From the NCBI RefSeq assembly GCF_020687045.1, contig NZ_JAJEPW010000037.1, positions 1-29,017 of the forward strand: a stretch of 29,017 bases of DNA, in the 5' to 3' direction. The position numbers were made by a program, and so were the translations under genes. Below are positions 6,203-17,967 of the stretch, in pieces. Positions within the stretch are counted from its first letter, which is position 1. Each line of letters begins with the position of its first letter. The stretch is from Vescimonas cirricatena. Its GTDB lineage: Bacteria > Bacillota > Clostridia > Oscillospirales > Oscillospiraceae. The notes under the pieces are model-generated. The model made no database searches and was not told the DNA's origin. It saw only the letters and a program-made list of their open reading frames with translations.

Positions 6203-6231
6203 TTGAGTCGGGCGGTTCGATATGTTATACT
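6203..6231 (+). promoter_or_regulatory. Promoter of feoAB
   Basis: TTGAGT (6203-6208) and TATACT (6226-6231) are separated by 17 bases, 28 bases before the feoA start. I see no convincing Fur or DtxR box over it. Confidence 0.8.
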
Positions 6232-6259
6232 GGACTTACTTTTTCAGGAGGCAAGCCAT

Positions 6260-6490
6260 ATGACACTCAACGAATTGAAAATCGGCCAGTCCGGGGTCAT
6301 CACCACCGTAGGCGGCGACGGCCCCCTGCGCTGCCGTTTGCTGGATATGGGGCTGATCCCCCGCACCGCCGTGAAGCTGATGAAGGTGGCCCCCATGGGG
6401 GACCCCATCGAAATCCGGGTCCGGGGCTATGAGCTGACCCTGCGGGTGGAGGACGCCATGAAGATCCAGGTAAAGGAGGCGGCGGTATGA
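6260..6490 (+). CDS. feoA: FeoA, ferrous iron transport accessory protein
   Basis: A 76-residue cytosolic SH3-like protein that partners FeoB. Start ATG 6260 (MTLNELKIGQSG) has AGGAGG at 6246-6251; the open frame upstream covers the promoter and is not coding. Family features are the opening L-x-x-L-x-x-G-x-x-G-x-I pattern, the LLDMGLIPRTAVKLMKVAPMG core and the closing ELTLRVEDAMKIQV strand. The stop overlaps the feoB start by 4 bases, so the pair is translationally coupled. Confidence 0.95.
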   Translation: MTLNELKIGQSGVITTVGGDGPLRCRLLDMGLIPRTAVKLMKVAPMGDPIEIRVRGYELTLRVEDAMKIQVKEAAV

Positions 6491-8475
6491 TTTTCGCCCT
6501 GGTCGGCAATCAGAATTGCGGCAAAACCACGCTTTTCAACGCCCTCACCGGCTCCAACCAGCACGTGGGCAACTTCCCTGGCGTCACCGTGGACCAGAAA
6601 ACCGGCGAGATACGGGGCGAAAAGGGCTGCTCCGTGGTGGACCTGCCGGGTATCTACTCCCTGCGGCCCTATACCCAGGAGGAAATCGTCTCCCGGGACT
6701 ACATCCTCAACCAGAAACCCGACGGCATCATCAACATCGTGGACGCCACCAACATCGAGCGCAACCTGTACCTGACGCTGCAGCTGCTGGAGCTGCGGGT
6801 GCCCATGGTGCTGGCCCTGAACATGATGGACGAGGTCCGGGCCAACGGCGGCGCCGTGGACGTGCAGCGGATGAGCCGGGAGCTGGGCATCCCGGTGGTG
6901 CCCATTTCCGCCGCCAAGGGCGAGGGCGTGTCGGAACTGGTGGACCAGGCCCTGGCCGCAGCCCGGGACCGGGTACTGCCCAAGGTCACGGACTTCTGCG
7001 CCGACGATTCCGCCGTCCACCGCTGCATCCACGCGGTGGTGCACCTGATTGCCGACCACGCCGACCGCATCGGCGTTCCGGCCCGGTTCTGCGCCGCCAA
7101 GCTCATCGAGGGCGGCGACGACCTGGCGGACCGTCTGGCCCTGGACCAGAACGAGCGGGAGCTGCTGGAGCACTGCATCGTCCAGATGGAGACGGAGACC
7201 GGCCTGGACCGCAACGCCGCCCTGGCGGATATGCGGTACAGCTTCATCGAAAACGTGGTGTCCGTCTCGGTGGTCAAGTGCCGCGAAAGCCGGGAGCACG
7301 CCCGGTCCGTAAAAATGGACCGCCTGCTGACGGGCCGCTACACGGCGGTGCCGGTGTTTCTGGGCATCATGCTGCTGACCTTCTGGCTGACCTTCGACGT
7401 CATCGGCCAGCGGCTGTCGGACTGGCTGGCGGTGGGGGTGGACGCCCTGACCGCCCTGGTGGACCGGGGCCTCACGGCCTACGGCATCAACCCGGTGGTC
7501 AAGAGCCTGATCGTGGACGGCATTTTCGCCGGCGTGGGCAGCGTGCTGGTGTTCCTGCCCATCATCGTGACCCTGTTCTTCTTCTTGTCCATCCTGGAGG
7601 ACACCGGCTACATGGCCCGGGTGGCCTTCGTCATGGACAAGCCCCTGCGGAAGATCGGCCTCTCCGGCCGCAGCATCGTCCCCATGCTCATCGGCTTCGG
7701 CTGCTCCGTCCCCGCCATCATGGCCACCCGCACGGTGTCCTCGGACCGGGACCGGAAAATGACCATCCTGCTGACGCCGTATATGAGCTGCTCGGCGAAA
7801 ATCTCCATCTACGCCTTCTTCACGGCGGCCTTCTTCCCCCGTTACCGTGCCCTGGTGATGATCGGCCTGTATGTGCTGGGCATCCTCATCGGCATTGCGG
7901 CGGCGCTGATCATGAACAAGACCGCCTTCCGGGGAAAGCCCGTGCCCTTCGTCATGGAGCTGCCCAACTACCGGCTGCCCAGCGTCAAAAGCGTGGCCCT
8001 GCTGCTGTGGGAAAAGGCCAAGGATTTCCTGCAGCGGGCCTTCACGGTGATCTTCCTGGCCACCATGGTCATCTGGTTCCTCCAGAGCTTCGACACCCGG
8101 CTCAACGTGGTGTCCGACAGCGCCGACAGCCTACTGGCCCTGATCGGCCAGGTGCTGGCCCCCCTCTTCGCTCCCCTGGGCTTCGGCGACTGGCGCTGCG
8201 CCACCTCGCTGATCTCCGGCTTCATCGCCAAGGAATCCGTGGTCAGCACCCTGGAGGTGCTGCTGGGCGGCAGCGCCATCTCCGGCCTGTTCACCACCCG
8301 GTCCGCCCTGAGCTTCCTGGTGTTCACCCTGCTGTATACCCCCTGCGTGGCGGCGGTGGCCACCATCCGCCGGGAGCTGGACTCCTCCCTGAAAACCCTG
8401 GGCGTGGTGGCCATGCAGTGCGGCGTAGCCTGGCTGGCCTCCCTGGTCATGTACGCTATCGCGGGGCTATTCTAA
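6487..8475 (+). CDS. feoB: FeoB, ferrous iron permease with G-protein domain
   Basis: A 662-residue inner-membrane Fe(II) transporter. The N-terminal G domain carries G1 GNQNCGKT (7-14), a switch region around NFPGVTVDQKTG, G3 DLPG (52-55), G4 NMMD (112-115) and a G5-like SAAKG (141-145). A helical GDI-type region follows to about 280, then a membrane domain with two Gate-type repeats, including RSIVPMLIGFGCSVPAIMATRT, LLTPYMSCSAKISIYAFF and the late GFIAKESVVSTL. Length fits a compact FeoB without a C-terminal FeoC-like tail. The gene is coupled to feoA and ends at a double hairpin terminator. Confidence 0.97.
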   Translation: MIFALVGNQNCGKTTLFNALTGSNQHVGNFPGVTVDQKTGEIRGEKGCSVVDLPGIYSLRPYTQEEIVSRDYILNQKPDGIINIVDATNIERNLYLTLQLLELRVPMVLALNMMDEVRANGGAVDVQRMSRELGIPVVPISAAKGEGVSELVDQALAAARDRVLPKVTDFCADDSAVHRCIHAVVHLIADHADRIGVPARFCAAKLIEGGDDLADRLALDQNERELLEHCIVQMETETGLDRNAALADMRYSFIENVVSVSVVKCRESREHARSVKMDRLLTGRYTAVPVFLGIMLLTFWLTFDVIGQRLSDWLAVGVDALTALVDRGLTAYGINPVVKSLIVDGIFAGVGSVLVFLPIIVTLFFFLSILEDTGYMARVAFVMDKPLRKIGLSGRSIVPMLIGFGCSVPAIMATRTVSSDRDRKMTILLTPYMSCSAKISIYAFFTAAFFPRYRALVMIGLYVLGILIGIAAALIMNKTAFRGKPVPFVMELPNYRLPSVKSVALLLWEKAKDFLQRAFTVIFLATMVIWFLQSFDTRLNVVSDSADSLLALIGQVLAPLFAPLGFGDWRCATSLISGFIAKESVVSTLEVLLGGSAISGLFTTRSALSFLVFTLLYTPCVAAVATIRRELDSSLKTLGVVAMQCGVAWLASLVMYAIAGLF

Positions 8476-8478
8476 GAT

Positions 8479-8509
8479 TGTTCCAAAAGGGCATTGCCCT
8501 TTTGGAACA
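8479..8509 (+). terminator. Terminator of feoAB, first hairpin
   Basis: A perfect 14-bp stem (8479-8492 with 8496-8509) with a 3-base loop starts 4 bases after the feoB stop. It lacks its own T-run and sits directly before a second, stronger hairpin. Confidence 0.65.
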
Positions 8510-8513
8510 GCAA

Positions 8514-8548
8514 AAAAATCCCCGGCTGCCAGGCAGCCGGGGATTTTT
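8514..8548. terminator. Bidirectional terminator between convergent feoB and thlA
   Basis: A perfect 17-bp inverted repeat (8514-8530 with 8532-8548) has a GC core flanked by AAAAA and TTTTT, so it can terminate from both sides. Confidence 0.88.
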
Positions 8549-8576
8549 GCTATGCGGTTTTATGCGCCGAAGGGGT

Positions 8577-9833
8577 TCAGCACTTCTCGTAGATGGTGGC
8601 AACGCCCATGCCGCCGCCGATGCACAGAGTGGCCAGGCCGCGCTTGGCCTCGGGACGCTTCTGCATCTCGTGCAGCAGGGTGACGATGATACGAGCGCCG
8701 GAAGCGCCCACGGGGTGGCCCAGAGCGATGGCGCCGCCGTTGACGTTGACCTTGCTCATGTCGAAGTGCAGCTCGCGGGCCACGGCGATGGACTGGGCGG
8801 CAAAGGCCTCGTTGGCCTCCACCAGGTCGATGTCGTCGATGGTCAGACCGGCCTTCTTCAGAGCCTGACGGGAAGCGGGCACGGGGCCCACGCCCATGAT
8901 CTTGGGATCCACGCCGCCCTGGCCCCAGCCGATGAGCTTGGCCATGGGCTTCAGACCGTACTTCTCCACGGCCTCGCCGGAAGCCAGCACGATGGCGGCA
9001 GCGCCGTCATTGATGCCGGAGGCGTTGGCAGCGGTGACCCGGGGCTGACCCTTGTCGGCGGCTTCCTGGATGCCGGTGGGCTCAAAGGTGTTCACCACCT
9101 GGGGATTGGGGGACTCGGGGCTGACGGGGAACGCGCCGCGCAGCTTGGCGATGCCTTCCTTGGTGACGCCGGCCTTGGGATACTCATCCTTGGCGAAGGG
9201 GACCATTTCCTTCTTGACCTTGACCATCACGGGGACGATCTCGTCGTCGAAGCGGCCGGCCTTCTGGGCGGCCTCGGTCTTCTGCTGGGAGGCGGCGGCG
9301 AAGGCGTCCTGCTCCTCGCGGGTGATGCCCCAGATGTCGTTGATGTTCTCGGCGGTGGTGCCCATGTGATAGTTGTTATAAGCGTCCCACAGGCCGTCCT
9401 TGATCATGGTGTCCACCAGCTTCTTGTCGCCCATGCGAGCGCCCCAGCGGGCGTCCATGGAGGCAAAGGGAGCGGCGCTCATGTTCTCGGTACCGCCGCA
9501 GACCACCACGTCGGAATCGCCGGCCAGGATGGAGCGGGCGCCCTCGATGACAGACTTCATGCCGGAGCCGCAGACCATGCCCACGGTGTAAGCGGGAACG
9601 GAATAGGGGATACCGGCCTTGATGGCCACCTGGCGGGCAACGTTCTGGCCCTGGGCAGCGGTCAGGATGCAGCCGAACATGACCTCATCCACGTTTTCGG
9701 GGGCGATATTGGCGCGCTTGAGGGCCTCCTTCACCACCACGGCGCCCATCTCGGCGGCGGGGGTGTTCTTCAGGGAACCGCCGAAGGAGCCGATAGCGGT
9801 ACGGCAGCAATTGACGACATACAAATCTTTCAT
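8577..9833 (-). CDS. thlA: Acetyl-CoA C-acetyltransferase (thiolase)
   Basis: A 418-residue cytosolic enzyme that condenses two acetyl-CoA to acetoacetyl-CoA, the entry step of clostridial butyrate formation. The catalytic set is complete: nucleophile Cys88 (MVCGSGMKSV), His373 (ALGHPVGASG) and Cys404 (LCIGGGMG), plus the NEAFAAQ motif. Start ATG 9833 has AGGAGG upstream and a clear promoter. The protein is about 25 residues longer than the usual 390-395 because an extra segment rich in Pro and Asn occupies about 236-263, just before the conserved TAANASGINDGAAA. No other butyrate genes are next to it; it is transcribed alone. Confidence 0.95.
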   Translation of the reverse strand: MKDLYVVNCCRTAIGSFGGSLKNTPAAEMGAVVVKEALKRANIAPENVDEVMFGCILTAAQGQNVARQVAIKAGIPYSVPAYTVGMVCGSGMKSVIEGARSILAGDSDVVVCGGTENMSAAPFASMDARWGARMGDKKLVDTMIKDGLWDAYNNYHMGTTAENINDIWGITREEQDAFAAASQQKTEAAQKAGRFDDEIVPVMVKVKKEMVPFAKDEYPKAGVTKEGIAKLRGAFPVSPESPNPQVVNTFEPTGIQEAADKGQPRVTAANASGINDGAAAIVLASGEAVEKYGLKPMAKLIGWGQGGVDPKIMGVGPVPASRQALKKAGLTIDDIDLVEANEAFAAQSIAVARELHFDMSKVNVNGGAIALGHPVGASGARIIVTLLHEMQKRPEAKRGLATLCIGGGMGVATIYEKC

Positions 9834-9883
9834 AGTGGTAATTTCCTCCTACATTTTGTTTTAGGGTTCTACTCTGTACCTAT

Positions 9884-9912
9884 ATCGTAGTCATTTTCGA
9901 CCGAATAGTCAA
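9884..9912 (-). promoter_or_regulatory. Promoter of thlA
   Basis: On the minus strand TTGACT (9907-9912) and TACGAT (9884-9889) are 17 bases apart, about 50 bases upstream of the start codon. Confidence 0.8.
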
Positions 9913-9986
9913 CCCCAGATTGCTCCGAATCGCAAAAATCGTGGAACTGAACAGGATTTGACTGGATTTCTTTGGTTGTTTGACTA

Positions 9987-10010
9987 AAAATTAACAAGCT
10001 GGTTAATTTT
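9987..10010 (-). terminator. A/T-rich hairpin at the end of the foldase gene
   Basis: A 9-bp stem AAAATTAAC/GTTAATTTT (9987-9995, 10002-10010) overlaps the stop codon and is followed by T residues on the minus strand. It is a weak terminator candidate for the mfd operon. Confidence 0.45.
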
Positions 10011-11051
10011 ATGACAAGGCCGCCCGGGCCTCCTGGAGCTTGGTATAGAAGTCGCCCACGTTGAGCTTGTTATACAGGCGGGTGTTGTAGTCCACCTGGG
10101 CGTTTGCCACGGCGTCCTTGATCCGGGTTTCAAACAGGGCGTTCACCACGGCGGACCGGTTCAGCTCCCGGCCCACCGCCACATACAGGGCGTTATCGGT
10201 CTCGATGACGCCGCTGACCTGGCCCGGCTCCAGGGCCGCCACGGCGGCGGCCAGGGTCTCGCCCATGTCCCCGGCGGAGGCGGTGACTCCCTCCTCCGTC
10301 ACGTTCTCCATGCCCAGCTGGGACGCCAGGTCCAGATAGGTGGCGGCAACGTCCTGGGAATCCCGCAGCTGCTGGGCGAAGCTCTCCGCCGCCAGGCGGG
10401 TGTTGTCATCGTCCTCGCCGTCCAGGGGCCAGTACAGCAGCAGACAGGTGGCATAGCCGTTGTCCTTGGCCAGGGCGTCGATGTCCTCCTGGGCGGGATA
10501 CAGGGCGCTTCCTTCGGTGCAGAAGGCCTGGCGCACCCCGGCGTACAGATAGTACCCCTGGTTGATGCTGTCGAACATGGTCTCCGACACGCCCATGCCC
10601 TGGATCTGCTTGAGATAGGCCTCCTGGCTGCCGTAGTAGTTGATATACTGCTGGCGCTGCTTTTCCAGGGCCTCCCGGTCGGAGTCGGTCAGGGTCACGT
10701 TCCCCTGCCTGGCCCACTGGCGGATCACGGCGTACAGCTTCACCGTCTCCAAGGCGTCCTGCTTGGCATAGGCCCCGTAGGTCATGCCGTCGGACAGCTC
10801 CGCGTCAAAGTCCAGGTCCGACACGTTGGCCGACAGATACTCGCAGTCGTAGGCCACCCAGTACAGATACTCCTCGGCGTCGATGGTCTCGCCGTTGACG
10901 GTCAGCAGCTCCGCGTCCGGCCGGATGCCGGAGGCCTGGTAAAACAGGCCGTCGCTGCGGTGGCCGTTGGTAAGGATCCCGCTGGCGGAGATCACCGCCA
11001 CCAGCGCCACGGACAGGACCACCGAGGCGGCCAGACGGATCAGGGATTTTT

Positions 11052-11055
<4 letters not shown>
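10009..11055 (-). CDS. SurA/PrsA-like peptidyl-prolyl isomerase family protein, membrane-anchored
   Basis: A 348-residue extracytoplasmic protein. The N-terminus (KKSLIRLAASVVLSVALVAVIS) is a signal or signal-anchor segment with no lipobox cysteine, so it differs from lipoprotein PrsA. A SurA_N-like helical domain follows at about 45-200 (LLTVNGETIDAEEYLYWVAYD and ETVKLYAVIRQWARQ). The region from about 205 to 310 has a parvulin-like ending (LEPGQVSGVIETDNALYVAVGRE), but the usual RHILV start is replaced by ATCLLLYWPLDGEDD, so isomerase activity is doubtful. Start ATG 11055 has GGAGG upstream and overlaps the mfd stop by 4 bases. A foldase gene beside mfd is a known Bacillota arrangement. Confidence 0.8.
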
Positions 11056-14588
<3,533 letters not shown>

Positions 14589-14619
14589 CGGGCACCTCCC
14601 TTCCTCCGCAGCGTGCTCG

Positions 14620-14648
14620 GGGGCGTATACGACTGTAGTATACGCCCC
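14620..14648 (-). other. Hairpin between pth and mfd
   Basis: A perfect 11-bp stem (14620-14630 with 14638-14648, 7-base loop) lies 25 bases after the pth stop and upstream of the mfd ribosome site. It has no T-tract on the minus strand, so it may modulate pth-mfd read-through or act as an RNA processing site. Confidence 0.55.
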
Positions 14649-14673
14649 GAAGCTGTAACAGAACTTAAAAGTA

Positions 14674-15264
14674 TCAATTGAACCGGTTCATGGCCCGGTC
14701 GATGCCCTCTGTGATCAGGGTCTTGGCGGCGTCGCCTGCCCGGTCCAGGGCGTCCTCCACCGCCGTCCGGTCCTCACCCATGGGCTTGCCCATGACCCAG
14801 TTCACCATGTCGTGCTCCCCGGGCCGGGGGGAGCCTACCCCCACCTTGATGCGGGGGAATCGGTCGGTGCCCAGGTGCTGGATGATATTCTTCAGGCCGT
14901 TGTGTCCTCCGGCGCTGCCGCCGCCCCGGATCCGCAGCTTCCCGGCAGGCAGGGACACGTCGTCGCTGATGACCAGCACATGGTCCGCCGGGATCTTGTA
15001 AAACCGGGCCGCCTCGCCCACGGACTCGCCGGACAGGTTCATATAGGTCTGGGGCTTCATCACCAGCACCTGCTGGTCCCCCACCTTCCACTGGCCGGTC
15101 CAGGCCCGGAAGCGCAGCTTATTGAAGCGGAGGCCCTCCCGGTCCGCCAGACGGTCCAGGGCCATAAAGCCCATGTTGTGCCGGGTGGCGGCGTACTGGT
15201 TCCCGGGATTCCCCAGGCCCACCAGCAGCCAGCTGATCCCGCCGCCGCTGCGATGAAAAAACAT
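14674..15264 (-). CDS. pth: Peptidyl-tRNA hydrolase
   Basis: A 196-residue cytosolic enzyme that frees tRNA from peptidyl-tRNA released by stalled ribosomes. Signature segments are present: LLVGLGNPGNQYAATRHNMGF with the catalytic Asn and His, MKPQTYMNLSGESV, ISDDVSLPAGKLRIR with the catalytic Asp, and GGSAGGHNGLKNI. The start ATG 15264 adds about 11 residues before the usual beginning of the fold and has AGGGGG upstream; no later start fits. It lies between prs and mfd as in other Bacillota, where ctc often intervenes but is absent here. Confidence 0.96.
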   Translation of the reverse strand: MFFHRSGGGISWLLVGLGNPGNQYAATRHNMGFMALDRLADREGLRFNKLRFRAWTGQWKVGDQQVLVMKPQTYMNLSGESVGEAARFYKIPADHVLVISDDVSLPAGKLRIRGGGSAGGHNGLKNIIQHLGTDRFPRIKVGVGSPRPGEHDMVNWVMGKPMGEDRTAVEDALDRAGDAAKTLITEGIDRAMNRFN

Positions 15265-15300
15265 AGCGTCACATCCCCCTGTATCGGAAAACTGCCGGTA

Positions 15301-15329
15301 AAAATAACCGGGCGAAAAAATCGCCCGGT
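15301..15329 (-). terminator. Terminator after prs
   Basis: A perfect 9-bp stem ACCGGGCGA/TCGCCCGGT (15307-15315, 15321-15329) is followed on the minus strand by TTATTTTTA. It lies 20 bases past the prs stop and about 40 bases before pth, so pth-mfd is probably expressed by read-through or a weak promoter I cannot identify. Confidence 0.75.
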
Positions 15330-15348
15330 CATTATATCACAAAAATGC

Positions 15349-16308
15349 TCAGTTGAACAGCTTGGCAATGGAAATTTCCTGATAAATCCGCTCGATGGCC
15401 TCGCCGAACATGGGAGCCACGGACAGATACTTGATCTTGCTGCACCCGGCGCCCTGGGTCTCCGGAATGGTGTTCAGCAGGGCCAGCTCCGTGATGTTGC
15501 TGCCCTCCAGCCGCTCCAGAGCCGGGCCGGACAGCACGCCGTGGCTGGCGCAGGCATACACGTTCCTGGCGCCGCCCACCTCCACGATGGCCTTGGCGGC
15601 GTTGCACAGGGAACCGGCGGTATCCACCATGTCGTCAAACAGGATGCAGTCCTTGCCGGCCACGTCGCCGATGACGTTCATGACCTCGCACTGGTTGGCC
15701 TTCTGGCGGCGCTTATCCACGATGGCCAGGTTCATGTGCAGCTTCTGGGCGAAGGTCCGGGCCCGGGCCACGGAGCCCACATCGGGGGACACCACCACCA
15801 TGTCCTCGGCCCGCTCGCCGAACTTCTTGGCGTAGTAGTCTACAAACACGGGATTACCCAGCAGGTTGTCCACGGGGATGTCGAAGAAGCCCTGGATCTG
15901 GCTGGCGTGCAGGTCCATGGTCAGCACCCGGTCCGCGCCTGCGGCCACGATCATGTTGGCCACCAGCTTGGCGGAGATGGGATCGCGGCTCTTGGCCTTG
16001 CGGTCCTGGCGGGCATAGCCGAAATAGGGGATCACGGCGGTGATGCGCCCGGCGGAGGCCCGGCGGCAGGCGTCGATCATGATCAGCAGCTCCATGAGGC
16101 TGTCATTGACGGGCTTGCAGGTGGAGTTGATGAGAAACACGTCGCTGCCGCGGACGGTTTCGTACAGGGAGACGGACACCTCGCCGTCGGCGAAGGTCTT
16201 TACCTCGGACTCGCCCAGCTTGGTGCCGATGATCTGGCAGATCTCCTTTGCCAGAGCGGGATTGGAGTTACCGGTGAACACCTTGATGTCCTTGCCATGA
16301 GAAATCAT
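15349..16308 (-). CDS. prs: Ribose-phosphate pyrophosphokinase
   Basis: A 319-residue cytosolic enzyme making PRPP from ribose-5-phosphate and ATP. Visible motifs are TFADGEVSVSLYETVRG, the ATP-site loop YFGYARQDRKAKSRDPISAK, DLHASQIQGFF, the flexible-loop region VDKRRQKANQ, and the PRPP-binding loop CILFDDMVDTAGS. I place the start at ATG 16308 (MISHGKDIKVF). A GTG four codons upstream (16320) is possible, and neither has a strong ribosome site. The gene follows glmU as in many Bacillota, but the 246-base gap between them is filled with palindromes, so separate control is likely. Confidence 0.96.
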   Translation of the reverse strand: MISHGKDIKVFTGNSNPALAKEICQIIGTKLGESEVKTFADGEVSVSLYETVRGSDVFLINSTCKPVNDSLMELLIMIDACRRASAGRITAVIPYFGYARQDRKAKSRDPISAKLVANMIVAAGADRVLTMDLHASQIQGFFDIPVDNLLGNPVFVDYYAKKFGERAEDMVVVSPDVGSVARARTFAQKLHMNLAIVDKRRQKANQCEVMNVIGDVAGKDCILFDDMVDTAGSLCNAAKAIVEVGGARNVYACASHGVLSGPALERLEGSNITELALLNTIPETQGAGCSKIKYLSVAPMFGEAIERIYQEISIAKLFN

Positions 16309-16394
16309 TTCTTTACACACTCGCTTTCTATCTTACTCAAAAAAATCTCTCTTGGTACTGATCTATCTGAGACGGCTGACGCCGATACTCACTT

Positions 16395-16533
16395 CAAATT
16401 TTCAAAAAACTTTTTTGAAAATTTGCGTGCGGTTTTTCAGAACATTTTAAGTTCTGAAAAACCTGTGATTGCAAACGAAAGACACCCCTGATGGGTTTCT
16501 TTCGTAACGATCTTCCTTTCCGATGGCGGAAGA
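16395..16533. repeat. Four consecutive inverted repeats between glmU and prs
   Basis: Stem 1: 16395-16409 with 16411-16425, a perfect 15-bp A/T palindrome. Stem 2: 16431-16443 with 16451-16463, perfect 13 bp. Stem 3: 16475-16487 with 16493-16505, 13 bp with one mismatch. Stem 4: TCTTCC 16511-16516 with GGAAGA 16528-16533. On the minus strand they form the glmU trailer and prs leader. None has a textbook terminator tail, although stem 1 contains long A and T runs. No gene overlaps the block. Confidence 0.7.
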
Positions 16534-16554
16534 TTTCCGGGCTTTTCGACAGCC

Positions 16555-17703
16555 TCACTTGTCCTTTTTCCACAGGCTGTGCAGGCGGTCGGCCCAGCCG
16601 GGCTTGTTGGTCTGCCTCGCCCGGGCGATGGCCAGCGCCCCATCGGGCACGTCGTCGGTAACGGTGGACCCGGCGGCGGTATAGGCCCGGTCCCCCACGG
16701 TGACCGGCGCGATGAGGTTGGTGTTGCAGCCCAGGAACACGTCGTCGCCGATGGTGCAGCGGAACTTTTTGTGGCCGTCGTAGTTGGTGGTGACGGTGCC
16801 GCAGCCGAAATTCACCCGCTGGCCCACGTCGCTGTCGCCCACATAGGTCAGGTGGCTGATCTTGGTGCCGTCGCCGATGACGGAGTTCTTCACCTCCACA
16901 AAGTCCCCCACCCGGCAGTGGTCGCCGATGGTGCACCCCGGCCGCACATAGGTGAAGGGCCCCACGGTGGTGTCGCTTCCCACGGTGCTGTCATTGAGCT
17001 GGGAGGCATTCACGGTGGTGCGCTGGCCGATCCGGCAGTCCCGGAGCATGGAGTTGGGACCGATCTCGCTGTCCCGGTCCACGGCGGTGTGTCCCCGCAG
17101 GATGGTCCCCGGCAGCAGGGTGACGCCCGGGGCCACGGAGCACCGGGGGTCCACATAGGTGGCGGCGGGGTCCACCACGGTGACGCCGTTTTCCGCCAGC
17201 CGCCGCAGGATCAGCTCCCGGGCGTCCGGCATGGCCGCCGTCAGCGCCGCCGCCGAGTCAAAGGGCCGGAAGGCCGGGGCCAGGGCCTGGGGCCTCCACA
17301 GGGAGCGGACGCCTGCCGCCTCCGCCGGGCAGTCGGTCAGAGGGGTCCCAGCCCGCAGCCGGGCCAGCAGCACCTGGCTGTCGGCGGCATACACGCTGCG
17401 TCCGTCCTCCGGGCCGTATACCGGCACCACCGGCCCGGGGACCATTACCACGTCCCCGCCGGCGGCGGAAAGGGCCGCCTCTGCATGGTCAAAAAACGTC
17501 ACATCACAGCCCGGCAGGTCGTCCAGGACCTCCTGACGCCACTTCTCCGGGCAGACAATAAAATACCGCTGCACGCCGCAGTCCATAAGCTCCTGCGCCG
17601 CCCAGGTCAGCACCGGGCAGAACAGAACAGGCTGCAGCATCAGCGGCTGATCCTGGGGGGCCAGAGCACCCTTCAGGTCAAAAATCGCAATTTCACAATT
17701 CAC
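16555..17703 (-). CDS. glmU: GlmU-like glucosamine-1-phosphate N-acetyltransferase with degenerate uridylyltransferase domain
   Basis: A 382-residue cytosolic protein. The C-terminal left-handed beta-helix (about 185-365) is GlmU-type: KISHLTYVGDSDVG carries the likely catalytic His284, followed by NFGCGTVTTNYDGHKKF and IGDDVFLGCNTNLIAPVTVG. It should acetylate glucosamine-1-phosphate. The N-terminal half is only about 155 residues instead of about 230. It lacks the G-x-G-T-R-M signature loop (the region reads FDLKGALAPQDQ), and the metal-binding Asp of the GDxPL motif is replaced (PGPVVPV, 90-95), so UDP-sugar formation looks lost. The start chosen is GTG 17703, with GGGGG 9 bases upstream; ATG 17712 is the alternative but overlaps that site. 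It heads the glmU-prs-pth-mfd region. Confidence 0.88.
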   Translation of the reverse strand: MNCEIAIFDLKGALAPQDQPLMLQPVLFCPVLTWAAQELMDCGVQRYFIVCPEKWRQEVLDDLPGCDVTFFDHAEAALSAAGGDVVMVPGPVVPVYGPEDGRSVYAADSQVLLARLRAGTPLTDCPAEAAGVRSLWRPQALAPAFRPFDSAAALTAAMPDARELILRRLAENGVTVVDPAATYVDPRCSVAPGVTLLPGTILRGHTAVDRDSEIGPNSMLRDCRIGQRTTVNASQLNDSTVGSDTTVGPFTYVRPGCTIGDHCRVGDFVEVKNSVIGDGTKISHLTYVGDSDVGQRVNFGCGTVTTNYDGHKKFRCTIGDDVFLGCNTNLIAPVTVGDRAYTAAGSTVTDDVPDGALAIARARQTNKPGWADRLHSLWKKDK

Positions 17704-17734
17704 GGGAACCATCCCCCTTTCTATAATCCATCCC

Positions 17735-17743
17735 ATTATATCA
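17735..17743 (-). promoter_or_regulatory. Extended -10 promoter of glmU
   Basis: On the minus strand TGATATAAT is an extended consensus -10 element, about 30 bases upstream of the start. No good -35 is seen at 16-18 bases. Confidence 0.65.
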
Positions 17744-17895
17744 TGCTCTGCGTGAAAATCCAGTATTTTTGCGTTTTTTTCTGGCAATAATTTTTCCGGT
17801 CTGCAAAATCTGCTGCAAAATCCGGAAATCCCATACAATTCACAGATGGTTTTTTGTCGTTTTAAGAAAAAATGCCCAAAATTTACAATTTCCGG

Positions 17896-17924
17896 TTGCA
17901 TTCTTTAGGGAATTGCATTACAAT
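17896..17924 (+). promoter_or_regulatory. Promoter of the trmL-pgk-tpiA-gpmI operon
   Basis: TTGCAT (17896-17901) and TACAAT (17919-17924) are 17 bases apart, 43 bases before the trmL start. It is divergent from the glmU promoter. Confidence 0.75.
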
Positions 17925-17967
17925 AGGCTGGTCATGTCAGGCAAAGGCCGAAGGGAGGGACGGGAAA

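Noticed and set aside
6181..6260. Fur or DtxR operator over the feoAB promoter
   Set aside because: I looked for a 19-bp Fur-like or DtxR-like inverted repeat and found no convincing match by eye, although regulation by iron is likely.
6516..9890. A 1124-codon plus-strand frame spanning feoB and the complement of thlA
   Set aside because: It has no ribosome site and low-complexity Pro/Gly/Arg composition, and it crosses two well-identified genes and two terminators.
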